Source: Amia ocellicauda (taxonomy: Eukaryota; Chordata; Actinopteri; Amiiformes; Amiidae). Taken from it: DNA of 64,000 nt. Made by a program: the position numbers and the translations under genes. The notes below the pieces were generated by a model. The model was not told the origin of the DNA and did no database searches. It saw only the letters and a program-made list of their open reading frames with translations. Positions 34,713 to 46,976 of this stretch are shown here, one piece after another; the stretch's first letter is position 1, and each line of letters starts with the position of its first letter. Location: NCBI RefSeq assembly GCF_036373705.1, contig NC_089851.1, forward strand, positions 57,708,497 to 57,772,496. The letters run 5' to 3'.

Positions 34713-35224
34713 ACTTGGCCCCACTTTGCAGTCACCGAAGTGTTTGTTCGTTTGCTCTTGAAGGCTGGCTTCTGGGCTCCTCTGCACAAGGGAGGGCTAT
34801 CGACCTCAGATACTGTTGCCTGTATAGCTGATGGGAAATCAGACTGTCATCTGTGTGTTTTGTTTTCTTTAAAGAAAATGTGTATTTTACAAGTTCGTTG
34901 TTGTTGTTGAGGAGGAGGAGGAGCAGGACATGTAGTGTGTTGTTGAGGAGGAGGAGGACGAAATGTGGTTTGCCGGCTTGTTATGGAGACCTTTGCTGAA
35001 CGTGTACTCCTGAGCTGCACCAAAGGAGAGGCATTCTTTTCAGTTGTTTGCGGGCCTGCTGAACCATGCTCTCAGTGCTGTCTCACTGGGGATGGCGTTA
35101 CCATTCTGGAAAGACACGTCAGCGCTACAGTCCATGCTATCAGTCAGTGAGCGTAGGTCTCCCGGTCTGCCCCAAAGCAGTTACGCGCTTGCCCAGCAGA
35201 AACTGTGACACTGTCAGATAACTT

Positions 35225-35296
35225 GGCTCGTTGGTCTAGGGGTATGATTCTCGCTTTGGGTGCGAGAGGTCCCGGGTTCAACTCCCGGACGAGCCC
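35225..35296 (+). tRNA. tRNA-Pro(TGG)
   Basis: Canonical TGG gene. Confidence 0.95.
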
Positions 35297-35802
35297 GCTT
35301 GGCCCTGCTTTGCATTCTCTGAAGCATTCGTTTGTTCTCTCTCGATGCTTGGCTTCTGGGCTCCTCTGCACCAGGGAGGTCTTTCAACCTCAGATACTGT
35401 TGGCTGTGTAGCTGATGGGAAATCAGACTGTCATCTGTGTGTTTTGTTTTCTTTAAAGAAAATGTGTATTTTACAAGTTCGTTGTTGTTGTTGAGGAGGA
35501 GGAGGACATGTAGTGTGTTGTTGAGGAGGAGGAGGACGAAATGTGGTTTGCCGGCTTGTTATGGAGACCTTTGCTGAACGTGTACTCCTGAGCTGCACCA
35601 AAGGAGAGGCATTCTTTTCAGTTGTTTGCGGGCCTGCTGAACCATGCTCTCAGTGCTGTCTCACTGGGGATACGGTTACCGTTCTGGAAAGACACTTCAG
35701 CGCTACAGTCCATGCTATCAGTCAGTGAGCGTAGGTCTCCCGGTCTGCCCCAAAGCAGTTACGCGCTTGCCCAGCAGAAACTGCGACACCCTCCGTTAAC
35801 TT

Positions 35803-35874
35803 GGCTCGTTGGTCTAGGGGTATGATTCTTGCTGAGGGTGTTAGAAGCCCTGGGTTCAACTCCAGGACGAGCCC
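35803..35874 (+). tRNA. tRNA-Pro(AGG)-like, G33 variant with T41 and A in variable loop
   Basis: As 34641. The trailer has TTCTTTTGC about 38 nt downstream, a nearby run of four T's. Confidence 0.55.
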
Positions 35875-36389
35875 ACTTGGCCCCACTTTGCAGTCACCGA
35901 AGTGTTTGTTCTTTTGCTCTTGAAGGCTGGCTTCTGGGCTCCTCTGCACAAGGGAGGGCTATCGACCTCAGATACTGTTGCCTGTATAGCTGATGGGAAA
36001 TCAGACTGTCATCTGTGTGTTTTGTTTTCTTTAAAGAAAATGTGTTTTTTACAAGTTCGTTGTTGTTGTTGTTGTTGTTGAGGAGGAGGAGGAGGACATG
36101 TAGTGTGTTGTTGAGGAGGAGGACGAAATGTGGTTTGCCGGCTTGTTATGGAGACCTTTGCTGAACGTGTACTCCTGAGCTGCACCAAAGGAGAGGCATT
36201 CTTTTCAGTTGTTTGCGGGCCTGCTGAACCATGCTCTCAGTGCTGTCTCACTGGGGATGGCGTTACCATTCTGGAAAGATACGTCAGCGCTACAGTCCAT
36301 GCTATCAGTCAGTGAGCGTAGGTCTCCCGGTCTGCCCCAAAGCAGTTACGCGCTTGCCCAGCAGAAACTGCGACACGCTCCGTTAACTT

Positions 36390-36461
36390 GGCTCGTTGGT
36401 CTAGGGGTATGATTCTCGCTTAGGGTGCGAGAGGTCCCGGGTTCAACTCCCGGACGAGCCC
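36390..36461 (+). tRNA. tRNA-Pro(AGG), canonical
   Basis: Loop TTAGGGT, intact stems; the leader carries CACGCTCCG, a mark of many later units. Confidence 0.95.
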
Positions 36462-36967
36462 GCTTGGCACTGCTTTGCATTCTCTGAAGCATTAGGTTGT
36501 TCTCTCTCGATGCTTGGCTTCTGGGCTCCTCTGCACCAGGGAGGTCTTTCAACCTCAGATACTGTTGGCTGTGTAGCTGATGGGAAATCAGACTGTCATC
36601 TGTGTGTTTTGTTTTCTTTAAAGAAAATGTGTATTTTACAAGTTCGTTGTTGTTGTTGAGGAGGAGGAGGACATGTAGTGTGTTGTTGAGGAGGAGGAGG
36701 ACGAAATGTGGTTTGCCGGCTTGTTATGGAGACCTTTGCTGAACGTGTACTCCTGAGCTGCACCAAAGGAGAGGCATTCTTTTCAGTTGTTTGCGGGCCT
36801 GCTGAACCATGCTCTCAGTGCTGTCTCACTGGGGATGGCGTTACCATTCTGGAAAGACACGTCAGCGCTACAGTCCATGCTATCAGTCAGTGAGCGTAGG
36901 TCTCCCGGTCTGCCCCAAAGCAGTTACGCGCTTGCCCAGCAGAAACTGCGACACCCTTCGTTAACTT

Positions 36968-37039
36968 GGCTCGTTGGTCTAGGGGTATGATTCTTGCTGA
37001 GGGTGTGAGAGGCCCTGGGTTCAACTCCAGGACGAGCCC
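36968..37039 (+). tRNA. tRNA-Pro(AGG)-like, G33 variant
   Basis: Class consensus; leader CACCCTTCG. Confidence 0.7.
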
Positions 37040-37554
37040 ACTTGGCCCCACTTTGCAGTCACCGAAGTGTTTGTTCGTTTGCTCTTGAAGGCTGGCTTCT
37101 GGGCTCCTCTGCACAAGGGAGGGCTATCGACCTCAGATACTGTTGCCTGTAAAGCTGATGGGAAATCAGACTGTCATCTGTGTGTTTTGTTTTCTTTAAA
37201 GAAAATGTGTTTTTTACAAGTTCGTTGTTGTTGTTGTTGTTGAGGAGGAGGAGGAGGACATGTAGTGTGTTGTTGAGGAGGAGGAGGACGAAATGTGGTT
37301 TGCCGGCTTGTTATGGAGACCTTTGCTGAACGTGTACTCCTGAGCTGCACCAAAGGAGAGGCATTCTTTTCAGTTGTTTGCGGGCCTGCTGAACCATGCT
37401 CTCAGTGCTGTCTCACTGGGGATACGGTTACCGTTCTGGAAAGACACTTCAGCGCTACAGTCCATGCTATCAGTCAGTGAGCGTAGGTCTCCCGGTCTGC
37501 CCCAAAGCAGTTACGCGCTTGCCCAGCAGAAACTGCGACACCCTCCGTTAACAT

Positions 37555-37626
37555 GGCTCGTTGGTCTAGGGGTATGATTCTTGCTGAGGGTGTGAGAGGC
37601 CCTGGGTTCAACTCCAGGACGAGCCC
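37555..37626 (+). tRNA. tRNA-Pro(AGG)-like, G33 variant
   Basis: Class consensus; preceded by AACAT instead of AACTT. Confidence 0.7.
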
Positions 37627-38141
37627 ACTTGGCCCCACTTTGCAGTCACCGAAGTGTTTGTTCGTTTGCTCTTGAAGGCTGGCTTCTGGGCTCCTCTGCA
37701 CAAGGGAGGGCTATCGACCTCAGATACTGTTGCCCGTATAGCTGATGGGAAATCAGACTGTCATCTGTGTGTTTTGTTTTCTTTAAAGAAAATGTGTTTT
37801 TTACAAGTTCGTTGTTGTTGTTGTTGTTGAGGAGGAGGAGGAGGACATGTAGTGTGTTGTTGAGGAGGAGGAGGACGAAATGTGGTTTGCCGGCTTGTTA
37901 TGGAGACCTTTGCTGAACGTGTACTCCTGAGCTGCACCAAAGGAGAGGCATTCTTTTCAGTTGTTTGCGGGCCTGCTGAACCATGCTCTCAGTGCTGTCT
38001 CACTGGGGATGGCGTTACCATTCTGGAAAGACACGTCAGCGCTACAGTCCATGCTATCAGTCAGTGAGCGTAGGTCTCCCGGTCTGCCCCAAAGCAGTTA
38101 CGCGCTTGCCCAGCAGAAACTGTGACACTGTCAGATAACTT

Positions 38142-38213
38142 GGCTCGTTGGTCTAGGGGTATGATTCTCGCTTTGGGTGCGAGAGGTCCCGGATTCAACT
38201 CCCGGACGAGCCC
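38142..38213 (+). tRNA. tRNA-Pro(TGG) with G53A
   Basis: Reads CCGGATTCAACT, an A-C mismatch closing the T-stem and a changed first B-box base. Confidence 0.8.
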
Positions 38214-38719
38214 GCTTGGCCCTGCTTTGCATTCTCTGAAGCATTCGTTTGTTCTCTCTCGATGCTTGGCTTCTGGGCTCCTCTGCACCAGGGAGGTCTT
38301 TCAACCTCAGATACTGTTGGCTGTGTAGCTGATGGGAAATCAGACTGTCATCTGTGTGTTTTGTTTTCTTTAAAGAAAATGTGTATTTTACAAGTTCGTT
38401 GTTGTTGTTGAGGAGGAGGAGGACATGTAGTGTGTTGTTGAGGAGGAGGAGGACGAAATGTGGTTTGCCGGCTTGTTATGGAGACCTTTGCTGAACGTGT
38501 ACTCCTGAGCTGCACCAAAGGAGAGGCATTCTTTTCAGTTGTTTGCGGGCCTGCTGAACCATGCTCTCAGTGCTGTCTCACTGGGGATGGCGTTACCATT
38601 CTGGAAAGACACGTCAGCGCTACAGTCCATGCTATCAGTCAGTGAGCGTAGGTCTCCCGGTCTGCCCCAAAGCAGTTACGCGCTTGCCCAGCAGAAACTG
38701 CGACACCCTTCGTTAACTT

Positions 38720-38791
38720 GGCTCGTTGGTCTAGGGGTATGATTCTTGCTGAGGGTGTGAGACGCCCTGGGTTCAACTCCAGGACGAGCCC
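38720..38791 (+). tRNA. tRNA-Pro(AGG)-like, G33 variant
   Basis: Variable loop GAGACGCCC; leader CACCCTTCG links it to 36968. Confidence 0.65.
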
Positions 38792-39303
38792 ACTTGGCCC
38801 CACTTTGCAGTCACCGAAGTGTTTGTTCGTTTGCTCTTGAAGGCTGGCTTCTGGGCTCCTCTGCACAAGGGAGGGCTATCGACCTCAGATACTGTTGCCT
38901 GTAAAGCTGATGGGAAATCAGACTGTCATCTGTGTGTTTTGTTTTCTTTAAAGAAAATGTGTTTTTTACAAGTTCGTTGTTGTTGTTGTTGAGGAGGAGG
39001 AGGAGGACATGTAGTGTGTTGTTGAGGAGGAGGAGGACGAAATGTGGTTTGCCGGCTTGTTATGGAGACCTTTGCTGAACGTGTACTCCTGAGCTGCACC
39101 AAAGGAGAGGCATTCTTTTCAGTTGTTTGCGGGCCTGCTGAACCATGCTCTCAGTGCTGTCTCACTGGGGATACGGTTACCGTTCTGGAAAGACACTTCA
39201 GCGCTACAGTCCATGCTATCAGTCAGTGAGCGTAGGTCTCCCGGTCTGCCCCAAAGCAGTTACGCGCTTGCCCAGCAGAAACTGCGACACCCTCCGTTAA
39301 CTT

Positions 39304-39375
39304 GGCTCGTTGGTCTAGGGGTATGATTCTTGCTGAGGGTGTGAGAGGCCCTGGGTTCAACTCCAGGACGAGCCC
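39304..39375 (+). tRNA. tRNA-Pro(AGG)-like, G33 variant, chimeric unit
   Basis: Class consensus gene. The trailer starts as type B and turns into type A after CTCCTCTGCAC (about 39440-39450). Confidence 0.7.
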
Positions 39376-39881
39376 ACTTGGCCCCACTTTGCAGTCACCG
39401 AAGTGTTTGTTCGTTTGCTCTTGAAGGCTGGCTTCTGGGCTCCTCTGCACCAGGGAGGTCTTTCAACCTCAGATACTGTTGGCTGTGTAGCTGATGGGAA
39501 ATCAGACTGTCATCTGTGTGTTTTGTTTTCTTTAAAGAAAATGTGTATTTTACAAGTTCGTTGTTGTTGTTGAGGAGGAGGAGGACATGTAGTGTGTTGT
39601 TGAGGAGGAGGAGGACGAAATGTGGTTTGCCGGCTTGTTATGGAGACCTTTGCTGAACGTGTACTCCTGAGCTGCACCAAAGGAGAGGCATTCTTTTCAG
39701 TTGTTTGCGGGCCTGCTGAACCATGCTCTCAGTGCTGTCTCACTGGGGATGGCGTTACCATTCTGGAAAGACATGTCAGCGCTACAGTCCATGCTATCAG
39801 TCAGTGAGCGTAGGTCTCCCGGTCTGCCCCAAAGCAGTTACGCGCTTGCCCAGCAGAAACTGTGACACTGTCAGATAACTT

Positions 39882-39953
39882 GGCTCGTTGGTCTAGGGGT
39901 ATGATTCTCGCTTTGGGTGCGAGAGGTCCCGGGTTCAACTCCCGGACGAGCCC
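39882..39953 (+). tRNA. tRNA-Pro(TGG)
   Basis: Canonical; last TGG gene of the array. The trailer has GGCTCTGC for GGCCCTGC. Confidence 0.95.
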
Positions 39954-40462
39954 GCTTGGCTCTGCTTTGCATTCTCTGAAGCATTCGTTTGTTCTCTCTT
40001 GATGCTTGGCTTCTGGGCTCCTCTGCACCAGGGAGGTCTTTCAACCTCAGATACTGTTGGCTGTGTAGCTGATGGGAAATCAGACTGTCATCTGTGTGTT
40101 TTGTTTTCTTTAAAGAAAATGTGTATTTTACAAGTTCGTTGTTGTTGTTGTTGAGGAGGAGGAGGACATGTAGTGTGTTGTTGAGGAGGAGGAGGACGAA
40201 ATGTGGTTTGCCGGCTTGTTATGGAGACCTTTGCTGAACGTGTACTCCTGAGCTGCACCAAAGGAGAGGCATTCTTTTCAGTTGTTTGCGGGCCTGCTGA
40301 ACCATGCTCTCAGTGCTGTCTCACTGGGGATACGGTTACCGTTCTGGAAAGACACTTCAGCGCTACAGTCCATGCTATCAGTCAGTGAGCGTAGGTCTCC
40401 CGGTCTGCCCCAAAGCAGTTACGCGCTTGCCCAGCAGAAACTGCGACACCCTCCGTTAACTT

Positions 40463-40534
40463 GGCTCGTTGGTCTAGAGGTATGATTCTTGCTGAGGGTG
40501 TTAGAGGCCCTGGGTTCAACTCCAGGACGAGCCC
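40463..40534 (+). tRNA. tRNA-Pro(AGG)-like, G33 variant with T41 and D-loop A
   Basis: Combines TCTAGAGGTATG (as 30538) with GTTAG. Confidence 0.55.
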
Positions 40535-41052
40535 ACTTGGCCCCACTTTGCAGTCACCGAAGTGTTTGTTCGTTTGCTCTTGAAGGCTGGCTTCTGGGCT
40601 CCTCTGCACAAGGGAGGGCTATCGACCTCAGATACTGTTGCCTGTATAGCTGATGGGAAATCAGACTGTCATCTGTGTGTTTTGTTTTCTTTAAAGAAAA
40701 TGTGTTTTTTACAAGTTCGTTGTTGTTGTTGTTGTTGTTGAGGAGGAGGAGGAGGACATGTAGTGTGTTGTTGAGGAGGAGGAGGACGAAATGTGGTTTG
40801 CCGGCTTGTTATGGAGACCTTTGCTGAACGTGTACTCCTGAGCTGCACCAAAGGAGAGGCATTCTTTTCAGTTGTTTGCGGGCCTGCTGAACCATGCTCT
40901 CAGTGCTGTCTCACTGGGGATGGCGTTACCATTCTGGAAAGATACGTCAGCGCTACAGTCCATGCTATCAGTCAGTGAGCGTAGGTCTCCCGGTCTGCCC
41001 CAAAGCAGTTACGCGCTTGCCCAGCAGAAACTGCGACACGCTCCGTTAACTT

Positions 41053-41124
41053 GGCTCGTTGGTCTAGGGGTATGATTCTCGCTTAGGGTGCGAGAGGTCC
41101 CGGGTTCAACTCCCGGACGAGCCC
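41053..41124 (+). tRNA. tRNA-Pro(AGG), canonical
   Basis: Loop TTAGGGT; leader with GATACGTCAG and CACGCTCCG, shared with 42221 and 43976. Confidence 0.95.
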
Positions 41125-41630
41125 GCTTGGCTCTGCTTTGCATTCTCTGAAGCATTCGTTTGTTCTCTCTCGATGCTTGGCTTCTGGGCTCCTCTGCACC
41201 AGGGAGGTCTTTCAACCTCAGATACTGTTGGCTGTGTAGCTGATGGGAAATCAGACTGTCATCTGTGTGTTTTGTTTTCTTTAAAGAAAATGTGTATTTT
41301 ACAAGTTCGTTGTTGTTGTTGAGGAGGAGGAGGACATGTAGTGTGTTGTTGAGGAGGAGGAGGACGAAATGTGGTTTGCCGGCTTGTTATGGAGACCTTT
41401 GCTGAACGTGTACTCCTGAGCTGCACCAAAGGAGAGGCATTCTTTTCAGTTGTTTGCGGGCCTGCTGAACCATGCTCTCAGTGCTGTCTCACTGGGGATA
41501 CGGTTACCGTTCTGGAAAGACACTTCAGCGCTACAGTCCATGCTATCAGTCAGTGAGCGTAGGTCTCCCGGTCTGCCCCAAAGCAGTTACGCGCTTGCCC
41601 AGCAGAAACTGCGACACCCTCCGTTAACTT

Positions 41631-41702
41631 GGCTCGTTGGTCTAGGGGTATGATTCTTGCTGAGGGTGTTAGAGGCCCTGGGTTCAACTCCAGGACGAGC
41701 CC
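41631..41702 (+). tRNA. tRNA-Pro(AGG)-like, G33 variant with T41
   Basis: Stem CTTGC/GTTAG. Confidence 0.6.
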
Positions 41703-42220
41703 ACTTGGCCCCACTTTGCAGTCACCGAAGTGTTTGTTCGTTTGCTCTTGAAGGCTGGCTTCTGGGCTCCTCTGCACAAGGGAGGGCTATCGACCTCAGA
41801 AACTGTTGCCTGTATAGCTGATGGGAAATCAGACTGTCATCTGTGTGTTTTGTTTTCTTTAAAGAAAATGTGTTTTTTACAAGTTCGTTGTTGTTGTTGT
41901 TGTTGTTGAGGAGGAGGAGGAGGACATGTAGTGTGTTGTTGAGGAGGAGGAGGACGAAATGTGGTTTGCCGGCTTGTTATGGAGACCTTTGCTGAACGTG
42001 TACTCCTGAGCTGCACCAAAGGAGAGGCATTCTTTTCAGTTGTTTGCGGGCCTGCTGAACCATGCTCTCAGTGCTGTCTCACTGGGGATGGCGTTACCAT
42101 TCTGGAAAGATACGTCAGCGCTACAGTCCATGCTATCAGTCAGTGAGCGTAGGTCTCCCGGTCTGCCCCAAAGCAGTTACGCGCTTGCCCAGCAGAAACT
42201 GCGACACGCTCCGTTAACTT

Positions 42221-42292
42221 GGCTCGTTGGTCTAGGGGTATGATTCTCGCTTAGGGTGCGAGAGGTCCCGGGTTCAACTCCCGGACGAGCCC
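42221..42292 (+). tRNA. tRNA-Pro(AGG), canonical
   Basis: 1168-bp duplicate of the unit at 41053. Confidence 0.95.
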
Positions 42293-42798
42293 GCTTGGCT
42301 CTGCTTTGCATTCTCTGAAGCATTCGTTTGTTCTCTCTCGATGCTTGGCTTCTGGGCTCCTCTGCACCAGGGAGGTCTTTCAACCTCAGATACTGTTGGC
42401 TGTGTAGCTGATGGGAAATCAGACTGTCATCTGTGTGTTTTGTTTTCTTTAAAGAAAATGTGTATTTTACAAGTTCGTTGTTGTTGTTGAGGAGGAGGAG
42501 GACATGTAGTGTGTTGTTGAGGAGGAGGAGGACGAAATGTGGTTTGCCGGCTTGTTATGGAGACCTTTGCTGAACGTGTACTCCTGAGCTGCACCAAAGG
42601 AGAGGCATTCTTTTCAGTTGTTTGCGGGCCTGCTGAACCATGCTCTCAGTGCTGTCTCACTGGGGATACGGTTACCGTTCTGGAAAGACACTTCAGCGCT
42701 ACAGTCCATGCTATCAGTCAGTGAGCGTAGGTCTCCCGGTCTGCCCCAAAGCAGTTACGCGCTTGCCCAGCAGAAACTGCGACACGCTCCGTTAACTT

Positions 42799-42870
42799 GG
42801 CTCGTTGGTCTAGGGGTATGATTCTTGCTGAGGTTGTGAGAGGCCCTGGGTTCAACTCCAGGACGAGCCC
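42799..42870 (+). tRNA. tRNA-Pro(AGG)-like, G33 variant with T37
   Basis: Loop TGAGGTT: base 37, normally a methylated G in tRNA-Pro, is T. First of five T37 copies. Confidence 0.55.
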
Positions 42871-43385
42871 ACTTGGCCCCACTTTGCAGTCACCGAAGTG
42901 TTTGTTCGTTTGCTCTTGAAGGCTGTCTTCTGGGCTCCTCTGCACAAGGGAGGGCTATCGACCTCAGATACTGTTGCCTGTAAAGCTGATGGGAAATCAG
43001 ACTGTCATCTGTGTGTTTTGTTTTCTTTAAAGAAAATGTGTTTTTTACAAGTTCGTTGTTGTTGTTGTTGTTGAGGAGGAGGAGGAGGACATGTAGTGTG
43101 TTGTTGAGGAGGAGGAGGACGAAATGTGGTTTGCCGGCTTGTTATGGAGACCTTTGCTGAACGTGTACTCCTGAGCTGCACCAAAGGAGAGGCATTCTTT
43201 TCAGTTGTTTGCGGGCCTGCTGAACCATGCTCTCAGTGCTGTCTCACTGGGGATTCGGTTACCGTTCTGGAAAGACACTTCAGCGCTACAGTCCATGCTA
43301 TCAGTCAGTGAGCGTAGGTCTCCCGGTCTGCCCCAAAGCAGTTACGCGCTTGCCCAGCAGAAACTGCGACACCCTCCGTTAACTT

Positions 43386-43457
43386 GGCTCGTTGTTCTAG
43401 GGGTATGATTCTTGCTGAGGGTGTGAGAGGCCCTGGGTTCAACTCCAGGACGAGCCC
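43386..43457 (+). tRNA. tRNA-Pro(AGG)-like, G33 variant with T10
   Basis: Reads CGTTGTTCTAGG; G10 to T damages both the D-stem and the A box. Confidence 0.55.
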
Positions 43458-43975
43458 ACTTGGCCCCACTTTGCAGTCACCGAAGTGTTTGTTCGTTTGC
43501 TCTTGAAGGCTGGCTTCTGGGCTCCTCTGCACAAGAGAGGGCTATCGACCTCAGATACTGTTGCCCGTATAGCTGATGGGAAATCAGACTGTCATCTGTG
43601 TGTTTTGTTTTCTTTAAAGAAAATGTGTTTTTTACAAGTTCGTTGTTGTTGTTGTTGTTGTTGAGGAGGAGGAGGAGGACATGTAGTGTGTTGTTGAGGA
43701 GGAGGAGGACGAAATGTGGTTTGCCGGCTTGTTATGGAGACCTTTGCTGAACGTGTACTCCTGAGCTGCACCAAAGGAGAGGCATTCTTTTCAGTTGTTT
43801 GCGGGCCTGCTGAACCATGCTCTCAGTGCTGTCTCACTGGGGATGGCGTTACCATTCTGGAAAGATACGTCAGCGCTACAGTCCATGCTATCAGTCAGTG
43901 AGCGTAGGTCTCCCGGTCTGCCCCAAAGCAGTTACGCGCTTGCCCAGCAGAAACTGCGACACGCTCCGTTAACTT

Positions 43976-44047
43976 GGCTCGTTGGTCTAGGGGTATGATT
44001 CTCGCTTAGGGTGCGAGAGGTCCCGGGTTCAACTCCCGGACGAGCCC
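43976..44047 (+). tRNA. tRNA-Pro(AGG), canonical
   Basis: Intact AGG gene. Confidence 0.95.
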
Positions 44048-44553
44048 GCTTGGCTCTGCTTTGCATTCTCTGAAGCATTCGTTTGTTCTCTCTCGATGCT
44101 TGGCTTCTGGGCTCCTCTGCACCAGGGAGGTCTTTCAACCTCAGATACTGTTGGCTGTGTAGCTGATGGGAAATCAGACTGTCATCTGTGTGTTTTGTTT
44201 TCTTTAAAGAAAATGTGTATTTTACAAGTTCGTTGTTGTTGTTGAGGAGGAGGAGGACATGTAGTGTGTTGTTGAGGAGGAGGAGGACGAAATGTGGTTT
44301 GCCGGCTTGTTATGGAGACCTTTGCTGAACGTGTACTCCTGAGCTGCACCAAAGGAGAGGCATTCTTTTCAGTTGTTTGCGGGCCTGCTGAACCATGCTC
44401 TCAGTGCTGTCTCACTGGGGATACGGTTACCGTTCTGGAAAGACACTTCAGCGCTACAGTCCATGCTATCAGTCAGTGAGCGTAGGTCTCCCGGTCTGCC
44501 CCAAAGCAGTTACGCGCTTGCCCAGCAGAAACTGCGACACCCTCCGTTAACTT

Positions 44554-44625
44554 GGCTCGTTGGTCTAGGGGTATGATTCTTGCTGAGGGTGTTAGAGGCC
44601 CTGGGTTCAACTCCAGGACGAGCCC
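44554..44625 (+). tRNA. tRNA-Pro(AGG)-like, G33 variant with T41
   Basis: Stem CTTGC/GTTAG. Confidence 0.6.
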
Positions 44626-45137
44626 ACTTGGCCCCACTTTGCAGTCACCGAAGTGTTTGTTCGTTTGCTCTTGAAGGCTGGCTTCTGGGCTCCTCTGCAC
44701 AAGGGAGGGCTATCGACCTCAGATACTGTTGCCCGTATAGCTGATGGGAAATCAGACTGTCATCTGTGTGTTTTGTTTTCTTTAAAGAAAATGTGTTTTT
44801 TACAAGTTCGTTGTTGTTGTTGTTGAGGAGGAGGTGGAGGACATGTAGTGTGTTGTTGAGGAGGAGGAGGACGAAATGTGGTTTGCCGGCTTGTTATGGA
44901 GACCTTTGCTGAACGTGTACTCCTGAGCTGCACCAAAGGAGAGGCATTCTTTTCAGTTGTTTGCGGGCCTGCTGAACCATGCTCTCAGTGCTGTCTCACT
45001 GGGGATGGCGTTACCATTCTGGAAAGACACGTCAGCGCTACAGTCCATGCTATCAGTCAGTGAGCGTAGGTCTCCCGGTCTGCCCCAAAGCAGTTACGCG
45101 CTTGCCCAGCAGAAACTGCGACACGCTCCGTTAACTT

Positions 45138-45209
45138 GGCTCGTTGGTCTAGGGGTATGATTCTTGCTGAGGTTGTGAGAGGCCCTGGGTTCAACTCCAG
45201 GACGAGCCC
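45138..45209 (+). tRNA. tRNA-Pro(AGG)-like, G33 variant with T37
   Basis: Loop TGAGGTT; first member of the 1180-bp dimer. Confidence 0.55.
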
Positions 45210-45724
45210 ACTTGGCCCCACTTTGCAGTCACCGAAGTGTTTGTTCGTTTGCTCTTGAAGGCTGGCTTCTGGGCTCCTCTGCACAAGGGAGGGCTATCGA
45301 CCTCAGATACTGTTGCCTGTAAAGCTGATGGGAAATCAGACTGTCATCTGTGTGTTTTGTTTTCTTTAAAGAAAATGTGTTTTTTACAAGTTCGTTGTTG
45401 TTGTTGTTGTTGAGGAGGAGGAGGAGGACATGTAGTGTGTTGTTGAGGAGGAGGAGGACGAAATGTGGTTTGCCGGCTTGTTATGGAGACCTTTGCTGAA
45501 CGTGTACTCCTGAGCTGCACCAAAGGAGAGGCATTCTTTTCAGTTGTTTGCGGGCCTGCTGAACCATGCTCTCAGTGCTGTCTCACTGGGGATTCGGTTA
45601 CCGTTCTGGAAAGACACTTCAGCGCTACAGTCCATGCTATCAGTCAGTGAGCGTAGGTCTCCCGGTCTGCCCCAAAGCAGTTACGCGCTTGCCCAGCAGA
45701 AACTGCGACACCCTCCGTTAACTT

Positions 45725-45796
45725 GGCTCGTTGTTCTAGGGGTATGATTCTTGCTGAGGGTGTGAGAGGCCCTGGGTTCAACTCCAGGACGAGCCC
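45725..45796 (+). tRNA. tRNA-Pro(AGG)-like, G33 variant with T10
   Basis: Same G10 to T change as 43386. Confidence 0.55.
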
Positions 45797-46317
45797 ACTT
45801 GGCCCCACTTTGCAGTCACCGAAGTGTTTGTTCGTTTGCTCTTGAAGGCTGGCTTCTGGGCTCCTCTGCACAAGGGAGGGCTATCGACCTCAGATACTGT
45901 TGCCCGTATAGCTGATGGGAAATCAGACTGTCATCTGTGTGTTTTGTTTTCTTTAAAGAAAATGTGTTTTTTACAAGTTCGTTGTTGTTGTTGTTGTTGT
46001 TGTTGAGGAGGAGGTGGAGGACATGTAGTGTGTTGTTGAGGAGGAGGAGGACGAAATGTGGTTTGCCGGCTTGTTATGGAGACCTTTGCTGAACGTGTAC
46101 TCCTGAGCTGCACCAAAGGAGAGGCATTCTTTTCAGTTGTTTGCGGGCCTGCTGAACCATGCTCTCAGTGCTGTCTCACTGGGGATGGCGTTACCATTCT
46201 GGAAAGACACGTCAGCGCTACAGTCCATGCTATCAGTCAGTGAGCGTAGGTCTCCCGGTCTGCCCCAAAGCAGTTACGCGCTTGCCCAGCAGAAACTGCG
46301 ACACGCTCCGTTAACTT

Positions 46318-46389
46318 GGCTCGTTGGTCTAGGGGTATGATTCTTGCTGAGGTTGTGAGAGGCCCTGGGTTCAACTCCAGGACGAGCCC
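46318..46389 (+). tRNA. tRNA-Pro(AGG)-like, G33 variant with T37
   Basis: Loop TGAGGTT; 1180 bp after 45138. Confidence 0.55.
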
Positions 46390-46904
46390 ACTTGGCCCCA
46401 CTTTGCAGTCACCGAAGTGTTTGTTCGTTTGCTCTTGAAGGCTGGCTTCTGGGCTCCTCTGCACAAGGGAGGGCTATCGACCTCAGATACTGTTGCCTGT
46501 AAAGCTGATGGGAAATCAGACTGTCATCTGTGTGTTTTGTTTTCTTTAAAGAAAATGTGTTTTTTACAAGTTCGTTGTTGTTGTTGTTGTTGAGGAGGAG
46601 GAGGAGGACATGTAGTGTGTTGTTGAGGAGGAGGAGGACGAAATGTGGTTTGCCGGCTTGTTATGGAGACCTTTGCTGAACGTGTACTCCTGAGCTGCAC
46701 CAAAGGAGAGGCATTCTTTTCAGTTGTTTGCGGGCCTGCTGAACCATGCTCTCAGTGCTGTCTCACTGGGGATTCGGTTACCGTTCTGGAAAGACACTTC
46801 AGCGCTACAGTCCATGCTATCAGTCAGTGAGCGTAGGTCTCCCGGTATGCCCCAAAGCAGTTACGCGCTTGCCCAGCAGAAACTGCGACACGCTCCGTTA
46901 ACTT

Positions 46905-46976
46905 GGCTCGTTGGTCTAGGGGTATGATTCTCGCTTAGGGTGCGAGAGGTCTCGGGTTCAACTCCCGGACGAGCCC
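46905..46976 (+). tRNA. tRNA-Pro(AGG), C49T, chimeric unit
   Basis: Canonical loop TTAGGGT; T-stem TCGGG/CCCGG with a U-G pair at 49-65. The trailer begins as type A, but the unit then carries the long (GTT)n and GGAGGTGG form of type B. Confidence 0.85.
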
